A DNA stretch of 64,000 nt from SHZI01 sp031409515 (GTDB lineage: Bacteria; Pseudomonadota; Gammaproteobacteria; Steroidobacterales; GCA-2729495). Position 1 is the first letter of the stretch. Each line of letters begins with the position of its first letter. The notes under the pieces are model-generated. The model was not told the DNA's origin and did no database searches. It was given only the letters and a program-made list of their open reading frames with translations. Location of the stretch: contig JANNXJ010000004.1 in assembly GCA_031409515.1 (NCBI GenBank), positions 1 to 64,000 of the forward strand, in the 5' to 3' direction. This document shows, one piece after another, positions 42,061-50,544 of this stretch. A program made the translations under genes and the position numbers.

Positions 42061-42290
42061 GTGAGCTCCGATGGTCTGACCTGCAGTCGATGGCCAATCC
42101 TAAGTGAACCCCTGGAGAGCAGCCAGTTGCAGAGGGCAATGGCGCACGCCTTCGCATTGATTGGCCACTGCGTGCACTGCTGCAGACCGTCCAGTTCCTG
42201 GGCTCTGGTTCCAGGCGTCAGCGAGAAACCCTGGAAAGTCGTGGCTTTCCCCACCTGCCCGGACCTCGCCCTCCGCGCCAGGATGGCGGC

Positions 42291-42896
42291 ATGCCGGCTC
42301 AGCCCCCATCCCGCCTGCGCCTCCAGGGCGAGATTCACCATGTCGCACTCCGTGGGCATGGTGGACGGCCGCTATTCAGCGTACATCGGGACCGGGAGGC
42401 TCTGGAGGACATCGTCGGGGAACTTCTCGCGGAATTCACTGCGCGAGCTCACGCCTACTGCTGGATGACCAACCACCTGCATCTGGTGCTCGAGATCGCG
42501 CCCGGGCAGGCGGACGGCTTTCAATGCGACCTGATCGCCCGCTACTCCCTCCACCGGAACGCCGGCGCGGCGGGGGTTGGCCCGCTCTTCGAGCCTGCGG
42601 AGCGCGCCTTCCGGGTGAATGCGGACGCCTACCTTCTGCAGCTCATCCGCTACGTCCATCTGAACCCGGTCCGGGCCGGACTGGTCAGGGACGCAGCGGA
42701 CTACCCCTGGTCCGGGCACCGGACCTATCTCGGCGGCGGGGGGCCACCTTGGCTGTCCACGGATCTGGCATTCCGCCTCCTCGGTGGCGACCTGCTCCGG
42801 GCCGCCGCAGCCTACCGGGTTTTCGTCGCACCGGTCAGCACGCGGGTGAACCGGGAGACGCTCGTCAGCTCGCTGTCCTATCCGGGGCGGTACTGA
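42291..42896 (+). CDS. REP-associated tyrosine transposase (RAYT, IS200-like Y1 family)
   Basis: 201 residues. The HUH metal site is 'YCWMTNHLHLVLEI' (HLH at about residue 59-61). The nucleophilic tyrosine is probably in the 'LLQLIRYVHLNPVRAGLV' segment, a hallmark of the RAYT group, followed by 'YPWSGHRTYLG'. RAYTs are single-copy, non-mobile relatives of TnpA that are thought to spread REP palindromes. GTAG-class REP units occur at 5249 and 11283, but none directly flanks this gene; small inverted repeats upstream (42197-42215, 42233-42250) are not REP-like. The ORF looks intact. Confidence 0.9.
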   Translation: MPAQPPSRLRLQGEIHHVALRGHGGRPLFSVHRDREALEDIVGELLAEFTARAHAYCWMTNHLHLVLEIAPGQADGFQCDLIARYSLHRNAGAAGVGPLFEPAERAFRVNADAYLLQLIRYVHLNPVRAGLVRDAADYPWSGHRTYLGGGGPPWLSTDLAFRLLGGDLLRAAAAYRVFVAPVSTRVNRETLVSSLSYPGRY

Positions 42897-42922
42897 GGGC
42901 GCCAGTGCCGTAGTATTTCCCC

Positions 42923-43483
42923 ATGACCATCCCAAGAGGATTCACCATCCGCCGCGCGCTCCCCGACGAAGCGCCAAACCTTGCGAACCTCGCCCGGGAC
43001 ACCTTTGTTGAGACCTTTGGTTATCTTTATCGCCCTGAAGACTTGGACTCGTTTCTCGAGACCTCCCAGTCGGTTGCGGCCTACGCGCCTCTTCTCCATG
43101 ACCCGCGCGTGGGGATCTGGGTTGCCGAAGACCCGCACCAGGCCCTGGTGGGTTTCCTGACGGCGGGCCCCTGCAAGCTGCCGGTGCCACAACGGGAGGA
43201 CCGGGCCGGGGAGATCCGCCAGTTATATCTCCGGGCTGCGGTTCACCGCGAGGGACTGGGCACCCGGCTGCTTATGCTGGCCATTGACTGGTTGACGGAG
43301 CAGGGCCACGCGCCGCTCTATGTCGGGGTCTGGTCCGGCAATCTCGGCGCGCAGCGGCTATATGCCCGGTATGGCTTCGAGAAGGTTGGCGAGTACGACT
43401 TTCCGGTGGGTAACCAGCTCGACCGGGAGTTCATCCTGCGGCAGAGGAAGGCCGTGCCGCCGTCTCCGGCTGTAGCGACCTAG
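42923..43483 (+). CDS. GNAT-family N-acetyltransferase
   Basis: 186 residues. Begins 'IPRGFTIRRALPDEAPNLANLARDTFVETFGYLY', a common start for the GNAT group close to YncA/diamine-type acetyltransferases. The acetyl-CoA site is visible in 'IRQLYLRAAVHREGLGTRLLMLAIDWL', with R/Q-x-x-G-x-G/A appearing as HREGLGT. 'YVGVWSGNLGAQRLYARYGFEKVGEYDFPVG' completes the fold. The acceptor is unknown. It lies between the RAYT gene (26 nt) and the hydrolase gene (8 nt) on the same strand. Confidence 0.9.
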   Translation: MTIPRGFTIRRALPDEAPNLANLARDTFVETFGYLYRPEDLDSFLETSQSVAAYAPLLHDPRVGIWVAEDPHQALVGFLTAGPCKLPVPQREDRAGEIRQLYLRAAVHREGLGTRLLMLAIDWLTEQGHAPLYVGVWSGNLGAQRLYARYGFEKVGEYDFPVGNQLDREFILRQRKAVPPSPAVAT

Positions 43484-43491
43484 AGCGCACC

Positions 43492-44385
43492 GTGGCGCGC
43501 ACTGTCGAGCGCTTGACTGACTCACTGGCACTCTGGCGCCAGGCAGGCAGGACCTTCAGCTACCAGGGACACGACATCTTCGTCCGCTCCGGGGGGGCCG
43601 AGGGGTCGCCCGTGCTCCTGCTGATCCATGGCTTTCCCACGGCCTCCTGGGACTTGGCGCCCCTCTGGGCCGGCCTTACTGCCCGCTGGCGTGTGCTCAC
43701 TCTCGACATGCTGGGCTTTGGCTTCTCGGCGAAACCCAGGCGGCACCCCTACTCCATCGGTGACCAGGCAGATCTGCTGCAAGCCTTTCTGCGTGCAGAG
43801 TCGGCCACCGACTACCACGTGCTCGCCCACGACTATGGCGACACGGTGGCGCAGGAACTGCTGGCGCGGAACTGTGCCGAACCTCGCCTGCGCAGCGTCT
43901 GTCTGCTGAATGGCGGGATCTTTCCGGAGGCTCATCGACCGCTGCTGATCCAGCGGCTGCTGTCCTCGCCACTGGGCCCGCTGGCCGCAGGACTGTCGAG
44001 CCGGAGGAGCTTCGCCCGCAGCATGCGCCGGATCTTTGCCCGGGAGCGCCCGCCGACACCCGCCGAGCTGGACGGCTTCTGGACACTATTGACCCACGGG
44101 AACGGCCGCGCAGTGCTCCCACAAGTGAGCCGTTATCGCCACGAGCGCCTGCGGCAGCGCCAGCGGTGGGTCGGCGCCCTGCAGGCGGCAACGGTGCCGC
44201 TGCGCTTCATCGTCGGCATCGCAGACCCCATCGCCGGGGCGACCATGGTGTCGAGGTACCGGCAACTGGTGCCCCGGCCGGACGTCGTCGAGCTGGCTGC
44301 CGTGGGCCACTACCCCCAGTTGGAAGCGCCCGCACTGGTGCTCAAGGCCTACACGGAGTTTCGCGACACCATCGGGCTGCCCTGA
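43492..44385 (+). CDS. Alpha/beta hydrolase (haloalkane-dehalogenase/epoxide-hydrolase-like)
   Basis: 297 residues, GTG start at 43492, 8 nt after the GNAT gene. The oxyanion stretch 'LLLIHGFPTASWDLAPLW' and the turn 'VLTLDMLGFGFSAKP' are typical. The nucleophile elbow reads 'LAHDYGDTVAQEL', with Asp in place of Ser (HDYG), which places it with haloalkane dehalogenases and epoxide hydrolases. The late acid and His are in 'GIADPIAG' and 'AVGHYPQLEAP'. The substrate is unknown. The last 37 nt overlap the 3' end of the convergent membrane-protein gene. Confidence 0.87.
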   Translation: MARTVERLTDSLALWRQAGRTFSYQGHDIFVRSGGAEGSPVLLLIHGFPTASWDLAPLWAGLTARWRVLTLDMLGFGFSAKPRRHPYSIGDQADLLQAFLRAESATDYHVLAHDYGDTVAQELLARNCAEPRLRSVCLLNGGIFPEAHRPLLIQRLLSSPLGPLAAGLSSRRSFARSMRRIFARERPPTPAELDGFWTLLTHGNGRAVLPQVSRYRHERLRQRQRWVGALQAATVPLRFIVGIADPIAGATMVSRYRQLVPRPDVVELAAVGHYPQLEAPALVLKAYTEFRDTIGLP

Positions 44386-45071
44386 CGCAGGAAGTGCACC
44401 GCCGTGGCGACCAGCGCCAGCATGTTCAGCGCATCGCCAAAGAAACCCGGAACCGGACCCACGGCTGACGGCGGCAGGCCGAGGAACGTGAGCCCTGCCA
44501 GGGTCCCGGCGAATAGCCAGGGCCAGCGCCGGCGCCACCAGAGCACTGCACCCAGTGCCACCATGGACGGCAGAGCCAGTAGCGCGGCCAGCGGCAGCGG
44601 GCCCGGCGAACCTGCGCTCACCTGGCCCGGGCTGCAGACCTGGGTGGGGGTCACCGAGGGCACGTAGCGGAGCGTGTCGGCCCAGCAGGCCGGATACAGG
44701 TCGGGAAAGAACAGGATCTGCCGCCAGCTCAGCAGGAGAAACCCGGTGGCCAGCAGACAGACGGCGCCGACAAACCACCGCGGCTGGGCCCAGCGGAATC
44801 CTGCCAGCTTCGCCAGCGACGCGTTAATGATCAGGATCAGCGGCACCGACAGCGCAAACAGCATGAAGCGCGGACCGCTCAGGACCTCCAGCAGTCCTCC
44901 CTGTCCGAGCCAGCGCCCGGCACCCACCAGTGCGGTGTCGTAGGGCAAGGCCAGAATCAGGAAGGCCAGCAGCCCCAGCACGGGGTGACGAAATTCCCGC
45001 CACCGCCGCAGGGTCCAGACCAGCAGGACAGTGTCCGCGATGGCGAGCAGCAACATGAGCGCGGAGAACAT
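44349..45071 (-). CDS. Unknown membrane protein B (paralogue of membrane protein A)
   Basis: 240 residues with about seven hydrophobic segments. It shares the motif 'LYPACWADTLRYVPSV...CSP' and the preceding 'AGFRWAQPRW' with the protein at 41347-42060, plus similar length and helix pattern; elsewhere the two have diverged. No known domain recognised. It overlaps the hydrolase gene tail to tail by 37 nt. It lies 35 nt downstream of the RND pump gene and could be read through from it. Confidence 0.72.
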   Translation of the reverse strand: MFSALMLLLAIADTVLLVWTLRRWREFRHPVLGLLAFLILALPYDTALVGAGRWLGQGGLLEVLSGPRFMLFALSVPLILIINASLAKLAGFRWAQPRWFVGAVCLLATGFLLLSWRQILFFPDLYPACWADTLRYVPSVTPTQVCSPGQVSAGSPGPLPLAALLALPSMVALGAVLWWRRRWPWLFAGTLAGLTFLGLPPSAVGPVPGFFGDALNMLALVATAVHFLRQGSPMVSRNSV

Positions 45072-45106
45072 GGCTAACCCCGGCTGGCGGTCTGGTTATG
45101 CAGGGG

Positions 45107-48100
45107 TCAGGCGCGACCCGGGATGAAGCGGGTCAGGAAGGCGCGGACGGCGCCGGGCTCCCGACGCTGACGGCCACTCTCGACCAGTGAGTACACGGCC
45201 GGCACCACCACGAGGCTCAGGAGCGTCGAACTGAGCATGCCACCCACCACCGCAACCGCCAGCGGGCCGGACAACTCCACGCCGGTGCCGATGCCCAGCG
45301 CGGGCACCATCATCGCCATGATGATCGTGAGGGAGGTCATGAGAATCGGCCGCAGGCGCCGCGGACAGGCTTCCGCCAGCGCATCGTCCACGCTGTAGCC
45401 CTTCTCCCGCAGCTGGTTGGTGAGATCCACCAGCAGGATGGAATTCTTGGCCACGAGCCCGATGAGCAGGATGAGCCCGACCATGGAATAAAGATTGAGG
45501 GTGGTGCCAGTGATGGCCAGGGCTGCAACCCCGCCGATGATCGCGAGGGGCTGGGCCACCATGATGATCAGGGGCTGCACGTAGGAATTGAACTGGCTCG
45601 CCAGCACCATATAGACGAGCACGAGGGCCAGGATGAAAGTGAAACCCACTCCCGAGGACGTCTCGTCCAGCTGCTCTGACCCGCCCTGGAGCTTCAGCGT
45701 GTAGCCCGGCGGCAGGAACTCGGCCGCTTGCTTCCGGACCCGGCTCACCGCCTCACCCAGTGCCACCGTCGGATCGGAGAAGAAGGTTGCGGCGTACTGG
45801 CGATCCACCCGGGTGATGACCGCAGGCCCGACCAGTTCGGTGAACTTCGCCACCGTGTCGAGGCGCACCAGGGCACCGCCCGGCGCCCGCAGGTAGATCT
45901 TGGAGAGGTCCGCGAGGTCCACGTCGCCGGCCGCCTTGATGCGGATGTCATAACGCTCGCCGTCACCCGGTTCATCGCTGAACTTGGCAACGTTCAGACC
46001 ACCAGCCAGCACGTTGGCCGCCTGGGCCACGTCCCGGGCCGACAGCCCCAGCTCGGCAGCGAGATCCCGGTTCACGTCCAGACGCACCTGGGGCAGATCC
46101 AGCTGCAGGTCGACATCGATCTGGCCCAGTTCCGGATCCTTCGAGAGGAGGTCACGGAAGCTCCGCGCCAGATCGGCCACGGTCGGCAGGTCCGGGCCAT
46201 CGATGACGAAACTCAGTGCGTCACCCCGGGAATTGCCGGAAATGCCGTAGGGGGCGGGAAAGGCGACGATGCCGGGAATCAGTGCCAGCTCATCCCGCAG
46301 TATCTTGATCATCTCCTGCTGGGTAACGCGGCGCTTCTCCCGGGGCTGCATGTTCACGTAGATCAGGCCCTGGTTGACGCCGCCCGTCCGGCCACCGCCA
46401 ATCGTGGCAAAAATGTTCTCGATTTCCGGATGGCCGAGGACGGTCTTCTCCACCTGGCGCATCCGGTCATCCGAGTATTCAAGGCTGGAGCCGGTGGGCG
46501 TGCGCACGGTGATCTGGAACTGGCCCTCATCCTCCGCGGGAAAAAACTCAAAGCCCAGCGTCATGAACAGGAATGGCGTCGCGGCAACGATAGCCACCGC
46601 GAAACTCACCACCCGCCCGCGGTGGCGAAGACTCCAGGCCGTGGCCCGCCGGTACCACTGATCCATGGCATCCAGCCCCCGGGCGATGCGCCCCGAAACC
46701 GCACCCTGCTTCTGATTGACCTGCAGGTACCTGGCGCACAGCATCGGCGTGAGGGTCAGGGAGACGAACAGGGAAACGAGCACGCCACAGGCCACGACAA
46801 CCCCAAAGGACCCGATCAGCTTGCCCGGAATTCCGGGCACGAACACGACCACGGCGAAGATGCTGGCCAGCACGAGGGTCGAGGCCACGATGGCCAGCGT
46901 GACCTCGTTGGCACCGTCGATGGCTGCCTGGGCCCGGTCCTCCGCGCCGCTCTCCAGGCGTCGTTCGATGTTCTCCAGGACCACGATCGCGTCATCCACC
47001 ACGACGCCAATCAGCAGGAGCAGGCCCAGCATGGTGATGGTGTTCAGGGTGTAGTCGAGAAAGTACATGACGAGGACGGCGCCGAGGAGCGACACCGGAA
47101 TTGCCGCGGCAACGATCAGCGTGGCGCGGAAGTTCCGCAGGAAGAGCCAGACCACCAGCGCCGCGAAGATCGTGCCCTCAATGAGGTGGCTCTGCAGCGA
47201 TTTCACGAGATCAACGATGTACAGGCTGTCGTCGGCGGAGACGGTGACCTCAAGCCCGGGCGGCAACTGGGGGACGATATCCCGCGCCAGACGGCGCTTG
47301 ATCTCGGTGTTGATGGCCACCGAGTTGCGGCCCGAGACTTTGATGACCCCGAGACCCACGGCCGGCTTGCCGTTATAGCGCCCGACCCGGCGGGCATCCG
47401 ACAGGCTGTCCTCGACCACCGCCACGTCCCGCAGGTAGATGGCGCCGCCATCCCGGTAGCCGATCACCATACGCTCCAGCGCTGCCGGATCGTGGTACTC
47501 CAGATCCAGCTTCAGCAGCTGCTCCTGCTGGGCCTCCACCAGGAAGCCGCCGGGCAACTGGAAATGCTCGTTGCGAAAGGCCGCGATGACTTCCTGAACG
47601 GTAATGCCAAACGCCGTCAGGCGCTCGAAATCGAGATTGATGCGGATGGTGCGCTGCCGCTCCCCGCCGATGATCACGTCGCCAACGCCATCGATGGTTT
47701 CCAGACGCTTCTTCACCACCGTCCGGGCGTACTGATTCAGCTGCTGGACGGTCCTGTCCCCGCTGATCGTCAGCCAGAACGACGGAAAGGAGCCCGTGTC
47801 CGATTTGGAGATGATGGGCACGTCCGCGTCATCCGGCAGCTGCCCAAGGACCTGGCTGACCTTGGCCTGCACCTCGTTGAAGGCCACGTTGATGTCCTTC
47901 TGGAGCTGGAAGGACGGCACGACCAGCGAGCTGCCCGCCGAGGTCGTGGAGACCAGCTGGTCGATGCCGGGGATGCTGCTGATGGCGCCCTCGATAACGT
48001 TGGTGACGCTCGAGTCGACGATCTCCGGATTGGCGCCCTCCAGCCTCGTGAACACCGAGATTCGGGCCAGGTCGATGTTGGGCAGGCGCTCGATACCGAG

Positions 48101-48193
48101 GCGCTCATAGGCAACGAGACCGAACAGCACGATGACGGCGTTCAGCATGGCTGCAAAGACGTAGCGCTTGACTGAAACCGATGCGAGGCTCAT
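45107..48193 (-). CDS. RND efflux permease (HAE1/AcrB-like)
   Basis: 1028 residues, normal length for the family. It begins 'MSLASVSVKRYVFAAMLNAVIVLFGLVAYERLGIERLPNID'. The proton-relay aspartates appear in 'GVVVDDAIVVLENIERR', and the partner lysine in 'LVAKNSILLVDLTNQLRE'. The periplasmic pore and docking domains are complete. It exports drugs, detergents or other amphiphiles in exchange for protons; substrate range is unknown. The adaptor gene is immediately upstream (ATG one base before the adaptor's stop). No outer-membrane TolC-type gene is in the window. Confidence 0.95.
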   Translation of the reverse strand: MSLASVSVKRYVFAAMLNAVIVLFGLVAYERLGIERLPNIDLARISVFTRLEGANPEIVDSSVTNVIEGAISSIPGIDQLVSTTSAGSSLVVPSFQLQKDINVAFNEVQAKVSQVLGQLPDDADVPIISKSDTGSFPSFWLTISGDRTVQQLNQYARTVVKKRLETIDGVGDVIIGGERQRTIRINLDFERLTAFGITVQEVIAAFRNEHFQLPGGFLVEAQQEQLLKLDLEYHDPAALERMVIGYRDGGAIYLRDVAVVEDSLSDARRVGRYNGKPAVGLGVIKVSGRNSVAINTEIKRRLARDIVPQLPPGLEVTVSADDSLYIVDLVKSLQSHLIEGTIFAALVVWLFLRNFRATLIVAAAIPVSLLGAVLVMYFLDYTLNTITMLGLLLLIGVVVDDAIVVLENIERRLESGAEDRAQAAIDGANEVTLAIVASTLVLASIFAVVVFVPGIPGKLIGSFGVVVACGVLVSLFVSLTLTPMLCARYLQVNQKQGAVSGRIARGLDAMDQWYRRATAWSLRHRGRVVSFAVAIVAATPFLFMTLGFEFFPAEDEGQFQITVRTPTGSSLEYSDDRMRQVEKTVLGHPEIENIFATIGGGRTGGVNQGLIYVNMQPREKRRVTQQEMIKILRDELALIPGIVAFPAPYGISGNSRGDALSFVIDGPDLPTVADLARSFRDLLSKDPELGQIDVDLQLDLPQVRLDVNRDLAAELGLSARDVAQAANVLAGGLNVAKFSDEPGDGERYDIRIKAAGDVDLADLSKIYLRAPGGALVRLDTVAKFTELVGPAVITRVDRQYAATFFSDPTVALGEAVSRVRKQAAEFLPPGYTLKLQGGSEQLDETSSGVGFTFILALVLVYMVLASQFNSYVQPLIIMVAQPLAIIGGVAALAITGTTLNLYSMVGLILLIGLVAKNSILLVDLTNQLREKGYSVDDALAEACPRRLRPILMTSLTIIMAMMVPALGIGTGVELSGPLAVAVVGGMLSSTLLSLVVVPAVYSLVESGRQRREPGAVRAFLTRFIPGRA

Positions 48194-48194
48194 G

Positions 48195-49250
48195 TCAGTT
48201 TCCTGCGATGGCCACCGTCGCGCCATTGGTCAGGAACCCGGCACCGTCGACGGCAATCTTCTCGCCGCCCTTCAGGCCCTCAAGAATCTCGACGAGCTTG
48301 CCGTTGCGCTGGCCGCGACGCACCAGCTGCTCCCGCACCTTGTCGCCGCTGATCACGTAGAGCACGTCCCCGGCAGGACGCCGCACCACGGCGACCTGGG
48401 GCACCATCAGCGCATCCGCGCGCGTCTCCAGCACCACGTCGGCGCGGACACTGGCGCCCGGGCGCCAGTCGCCGGGGTTGGTGAAGTCGACGATGACCGT
48501 GAGCGACCGGTTGTTGCGATTCACCCCGGGCTGCAGCTCGCCGATCTTCGCGGTAACCGGAGCGCCGGTCGCTGCCGAGGAGGTAAGCCGGACAGTCAGG
48601 CCCGGCCTGAGGCGGGGTGCCCGATACTCGGGGAACGGCAGGCGCACACGCAGATTCTCTATGTCCAGCAGGTCGAAGACCGGCGCGCCCACCTGCACAT
48701 AGGCCCCCACATCGACGTAGCGTTTCGCCACCTCTCCCTTGAAGGGCGCCACGATGCGCGCTTCACCCAGCCGGCGGGAACTGTCGCCCGCCCGGGCCCG
48801 GGCGCCATCCAGTTGCGCTTCCAGGGCATCCAGATCGGTACCAATGGTCTCCAGCTGCTCCTGGGAGATCAGGCGCTCCGCCTGCAGCCGCTTCGCCCGT
48901 TCAAATTCGCTCTGCTTGTTCTTGACGAGGGCCACGAGGCGCACGACCTCGGACTGATCGACTGAGCTGCCAAAGCGGTACTGCTTGCTGTCCAGTTCGG
49001 CGAGGGTCGCGCCCTTCTCGACCGTCGCGCCCTCGTCCACCGCCAGACGCACCACCTTGCCCGCCACCTCGGCAGCCACTGGTGGCGCAGAGCGGCTCTC
49101 AATGACGCCGACGGCCCACTCCGTCTCCTCAACAGGCTGACGCAGGACCGTGGCGGCCGTGACCCGGACGACCCGGGCCTCCGCGAGCAGGTCACCGGCG
49201 AGCGCCAGGGACACGAGCAGCAGGCAACCACGAACGAGGGGGAGCGTCAT
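48195..49250 (-). CDS. RND periplasmic adaptor (membrane-fusion protein)
   Basis: 351 residues. A signal peptide (MTLPLVRGCLLLVSLALAGDLLA) is given by the ATG at 49250. The lipoyl-like domain is 'GKVVRLAVDEGATVEKGATLAELDS', followed by a helical hairpin ('VVRLVALVKNKQSEFERAKRLQAERLISQEQLETI'), then 'IVAPFKGEVAKRYVDVGAYV' and a beta-barrel/membrane-proximal domain. It links the RND permease downstream to an outer-membrane channel. Its start overlaps the stop of the zinc-ribbon gene by 1 nt. Confidence 0.93.
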   Translation of the reverse strand: MTLPLVRGCLLLVSLALAGDLLAEARVVRVTAATVLRQPVEETEWAVGVIESRSAPPVAAEVAGKVVRLAVDEGATVEKGATLAELDSKQYRFGSSVDQSEVVRLVALVKNKQSEFERAKRLQAERLISQEQLETIGTDLDALEAQLDGARARAGDSSRRLGEARIVAPFKGEVAKRYVDVGAYVQVGAPVFDLLDIENLRVRLPFPEYRAPRLRPGLTVRLTSSAATGAPVTAKIGELQPGVNRNNRSLTVIVDFTNPGDWRPGASVRADVVLETRADALMVPQVAVVRRPAGDVLYVISGDKVREQLVRRGQRNGKLVEILEGLKGGEKIAVDGAGFLTNGATVAIAGN

Positions 49251-49540
49251 CACTTCGTGCCGAAGTCCTGTTTGCAGACCGGGCAGGCCGGGGCCTTGAA
49301 CAGGGGGCCGTAGAGCGTGGCATCCAGCGCAGCGGACCAGAACCATCGGTTGCTGCATTTCGGACACACGATCAGGAGCACGCCAAAGGCGTAGCCGGCG
49401 ACGGCCAGGATGGAGCCCCACGTCCAGTCAATACCGGAGCCCGCCCACAGGGGGGCGAAACTCCCGATCAGGAGCAGCAGTATCGCGATGATGAGCTTCC
49501 AGGACTGGCCAGTCCTGGTGATGACCGAGTTGGGGAACAT
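49250..49540 (-). CDS. Small membrane protein with zinc-ribbon cysteines
   Basis: 96 residues. Two membrane helices ('LIIAILLLLIGSFAPLWAG', 'SILAVAGYAFGVLLIVCP') are followed by two CxxC knuckles, 'VCPKCSNRW' and 'APACPVCKQDFG', that together look like a rubredoxin-type zinc ribbon. The function is unknown. It is translated from a strong AGGAGG site formed at the end of the GIY-YIG gene, with no intergenic space, and its stop overlaps the start of the RND adaptor gene, so it may be a pump accessory or simply a passenger. Confidence 0.82.
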   Translation of the reverse strand: MFPNSVITRTGQSWKLIIAILLLLIGSFAPLWAGSGIDWTWGSILAVAGYAFGVLLIVCPKCSNRWFWSAALDATLYGPLFKAPACPVCKQDFGTK

Positions 49541-49804
49541 TTAACCTCCTGCAAGGGCCCGCTTGGCTGCGACGGGCAGGCGCTTGATGGCCGCTTCCCG
49601 CCGCTGCGCCGTGCTGCGGTCCGGGGCGGGCTCCTGGTGGACCAGGATGACCGGGCGGCGCGCCCGCGTGTAGGCAGCGCCAGTGCCCGCATTATGCTGG
49701 GCAATGCGCTGGCAAAGGTCCCGGGCGATGCCGGTATAGAGGGTCTGATCCACGCACCGGACAATGTAGACGGTCCAGGCGGACTCCTCCGGCCCTTCAC
49801 TCAT
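49541..49804 (-). CDS. GIY-YIG superfamily nuclease-like protein (UPF0213/YhbQ type)
   Basis: 87 residues, the usual size of the stand-alone YhbQ-like group. The GIY-YIG core is 'WTVYIVRCVDQTLYTGIARDLCQRIAQHNAGTGAAYTRARRPVIL', followed by 'AQRREAAIKRLPVAAKRAL'. GIY appears here as YIV and YIG as YTG, a normal variation in the group. A role in DNA repair has been suggested for relatives, but it is not settled. It is the first gene of the small unit leading to the RND pump. Confidence 0.92.
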   Translation of the reverse strand: MSEGPEESAWTVYIVRCVDQTLYTGIARDLCQRIAQHNAGTGAAYTRARRPVILVHQEPAPDRSTAQRREAAIKRLPVAAKRALAGG

Positions 49805-49862
49805 CAGTAGCTAGCTCCGCGCGGCCGCTTCAGGCCTTGGGGAGCTTAGCGGAACTCCGGGT

Positions 49863-50540
49863 TCAGGCGTATCCGCGGGCGCGGATCCGGGCGATTTTGG
49901 CGGTCTGGGGCAGGCGATAGAAGAGGCGCAGTTCCCGCAGCAGGTCCGGCGTGAAGGCCGCCGTGGGGAAGCTGGCTTCTAGACTGGCGCAGTAGCGGCC
50001 GGCGAAGGTGCTGGCCGCCTGATAGCGGTCGATCTCTTCCGGAGCCAGCTGGGGGTCCAGGCAGGGATCCGTGAACAGCCGCTGCAGCAGCGGCGCGCCG
50101 AGTGTGGCTGCCGGTTGTGCGTCCAGCAGAAGGCGGGTGGTGACGTACTTGTCCACCTCAGCCTGCATCTCGAGTTCAAGGAGGGTCACGGACTTGTCGA
50201 AGGCGGCGTTCCAGGCGAGATAGTGAAAGTGGCTTACACCTTCGAGTACGGTCCAGTAATCGGCAAGGTTGGTGCCAGTGAGTTTCTCCCGGGGATCAGC
50301 GACTGCCAGTCTCGCCAGCACGGCGGGATCCAGGTAGAGGGCGAGATCGAGGCCGCCTTCGCTCTCGACAACGATAAGCTGTTCGTCTGCGTAGCGTCCG
50401 GTCGCACCGGCCAGCAGGGCGGCGCGCATGGCCTGATCGGTGATGACGTAGTCCCGGACGTCCTGGGGCAGATCCGCATCGTAGAGCCGGCCAAGCTGGC
50501 CCTGCATGGCGCCGAGGAGATCCGGGCAGGCCGTCCCCAC
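49863..50540 (-). CDS. Unknown protein, last gene of the sheath operon
   Basis: 225 residues, cytoplasmic-looking, mostly helical. No family recognised. Features: 'VRDYVITDQAMRAALLAGATGRYADEQLIVVESEGGLDLALYLDPAVL' and 'NLADYWTVLEGVSHFHYLAWNAAFDKSVTLLELEMQAEVDKYV'. The start is GTG at 50540, 4 nt after the stop of the upstream gene; an ATG at 50507 is possible. It may act together with the 50545-51177 product and the sheath-like protein, given the tight spacing, but this is inference. Confidence 0.75.
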   Translation of the reverse strand: MGTACPDLLGAMQGQLGRLYDADLPQDVRDYVITDQAMRAALLAGATGRYADEQLIVVESEGGLDLALYLDPAVLARLAVADPREKLTGTNLADYWTVLEGVSHFHYLAWNAAFDKSVTLLELEMQAEVDKYVTTRLLLDAQPAATLGAPLLQRLFTDPCLDPQLAPEEIDRYQAASTFAGRYCASLEASFPTAAFTPDLLRELRLFYRLPQTAKIARIRARGYA

Positions 50541-50544
50541 CGGG

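Noticed and set aside
42061..42290. Terminal inverted repeats of a RAYT-linked element
   Set aside because: Only 5-6-bp inverted repeats (42197-42215 and 42233-42250) were found, not matching REP heads or any repeat elsewhere in the window.
45728..48175. Long open frame antisense to the RND permease (and similar long antisense frames opposite amtB, dacB, korA and korC)
   Set aside because: These are by-products of high GC and strong codon bias in the real gene; they have low-complexity translations and no homology-like motifs.
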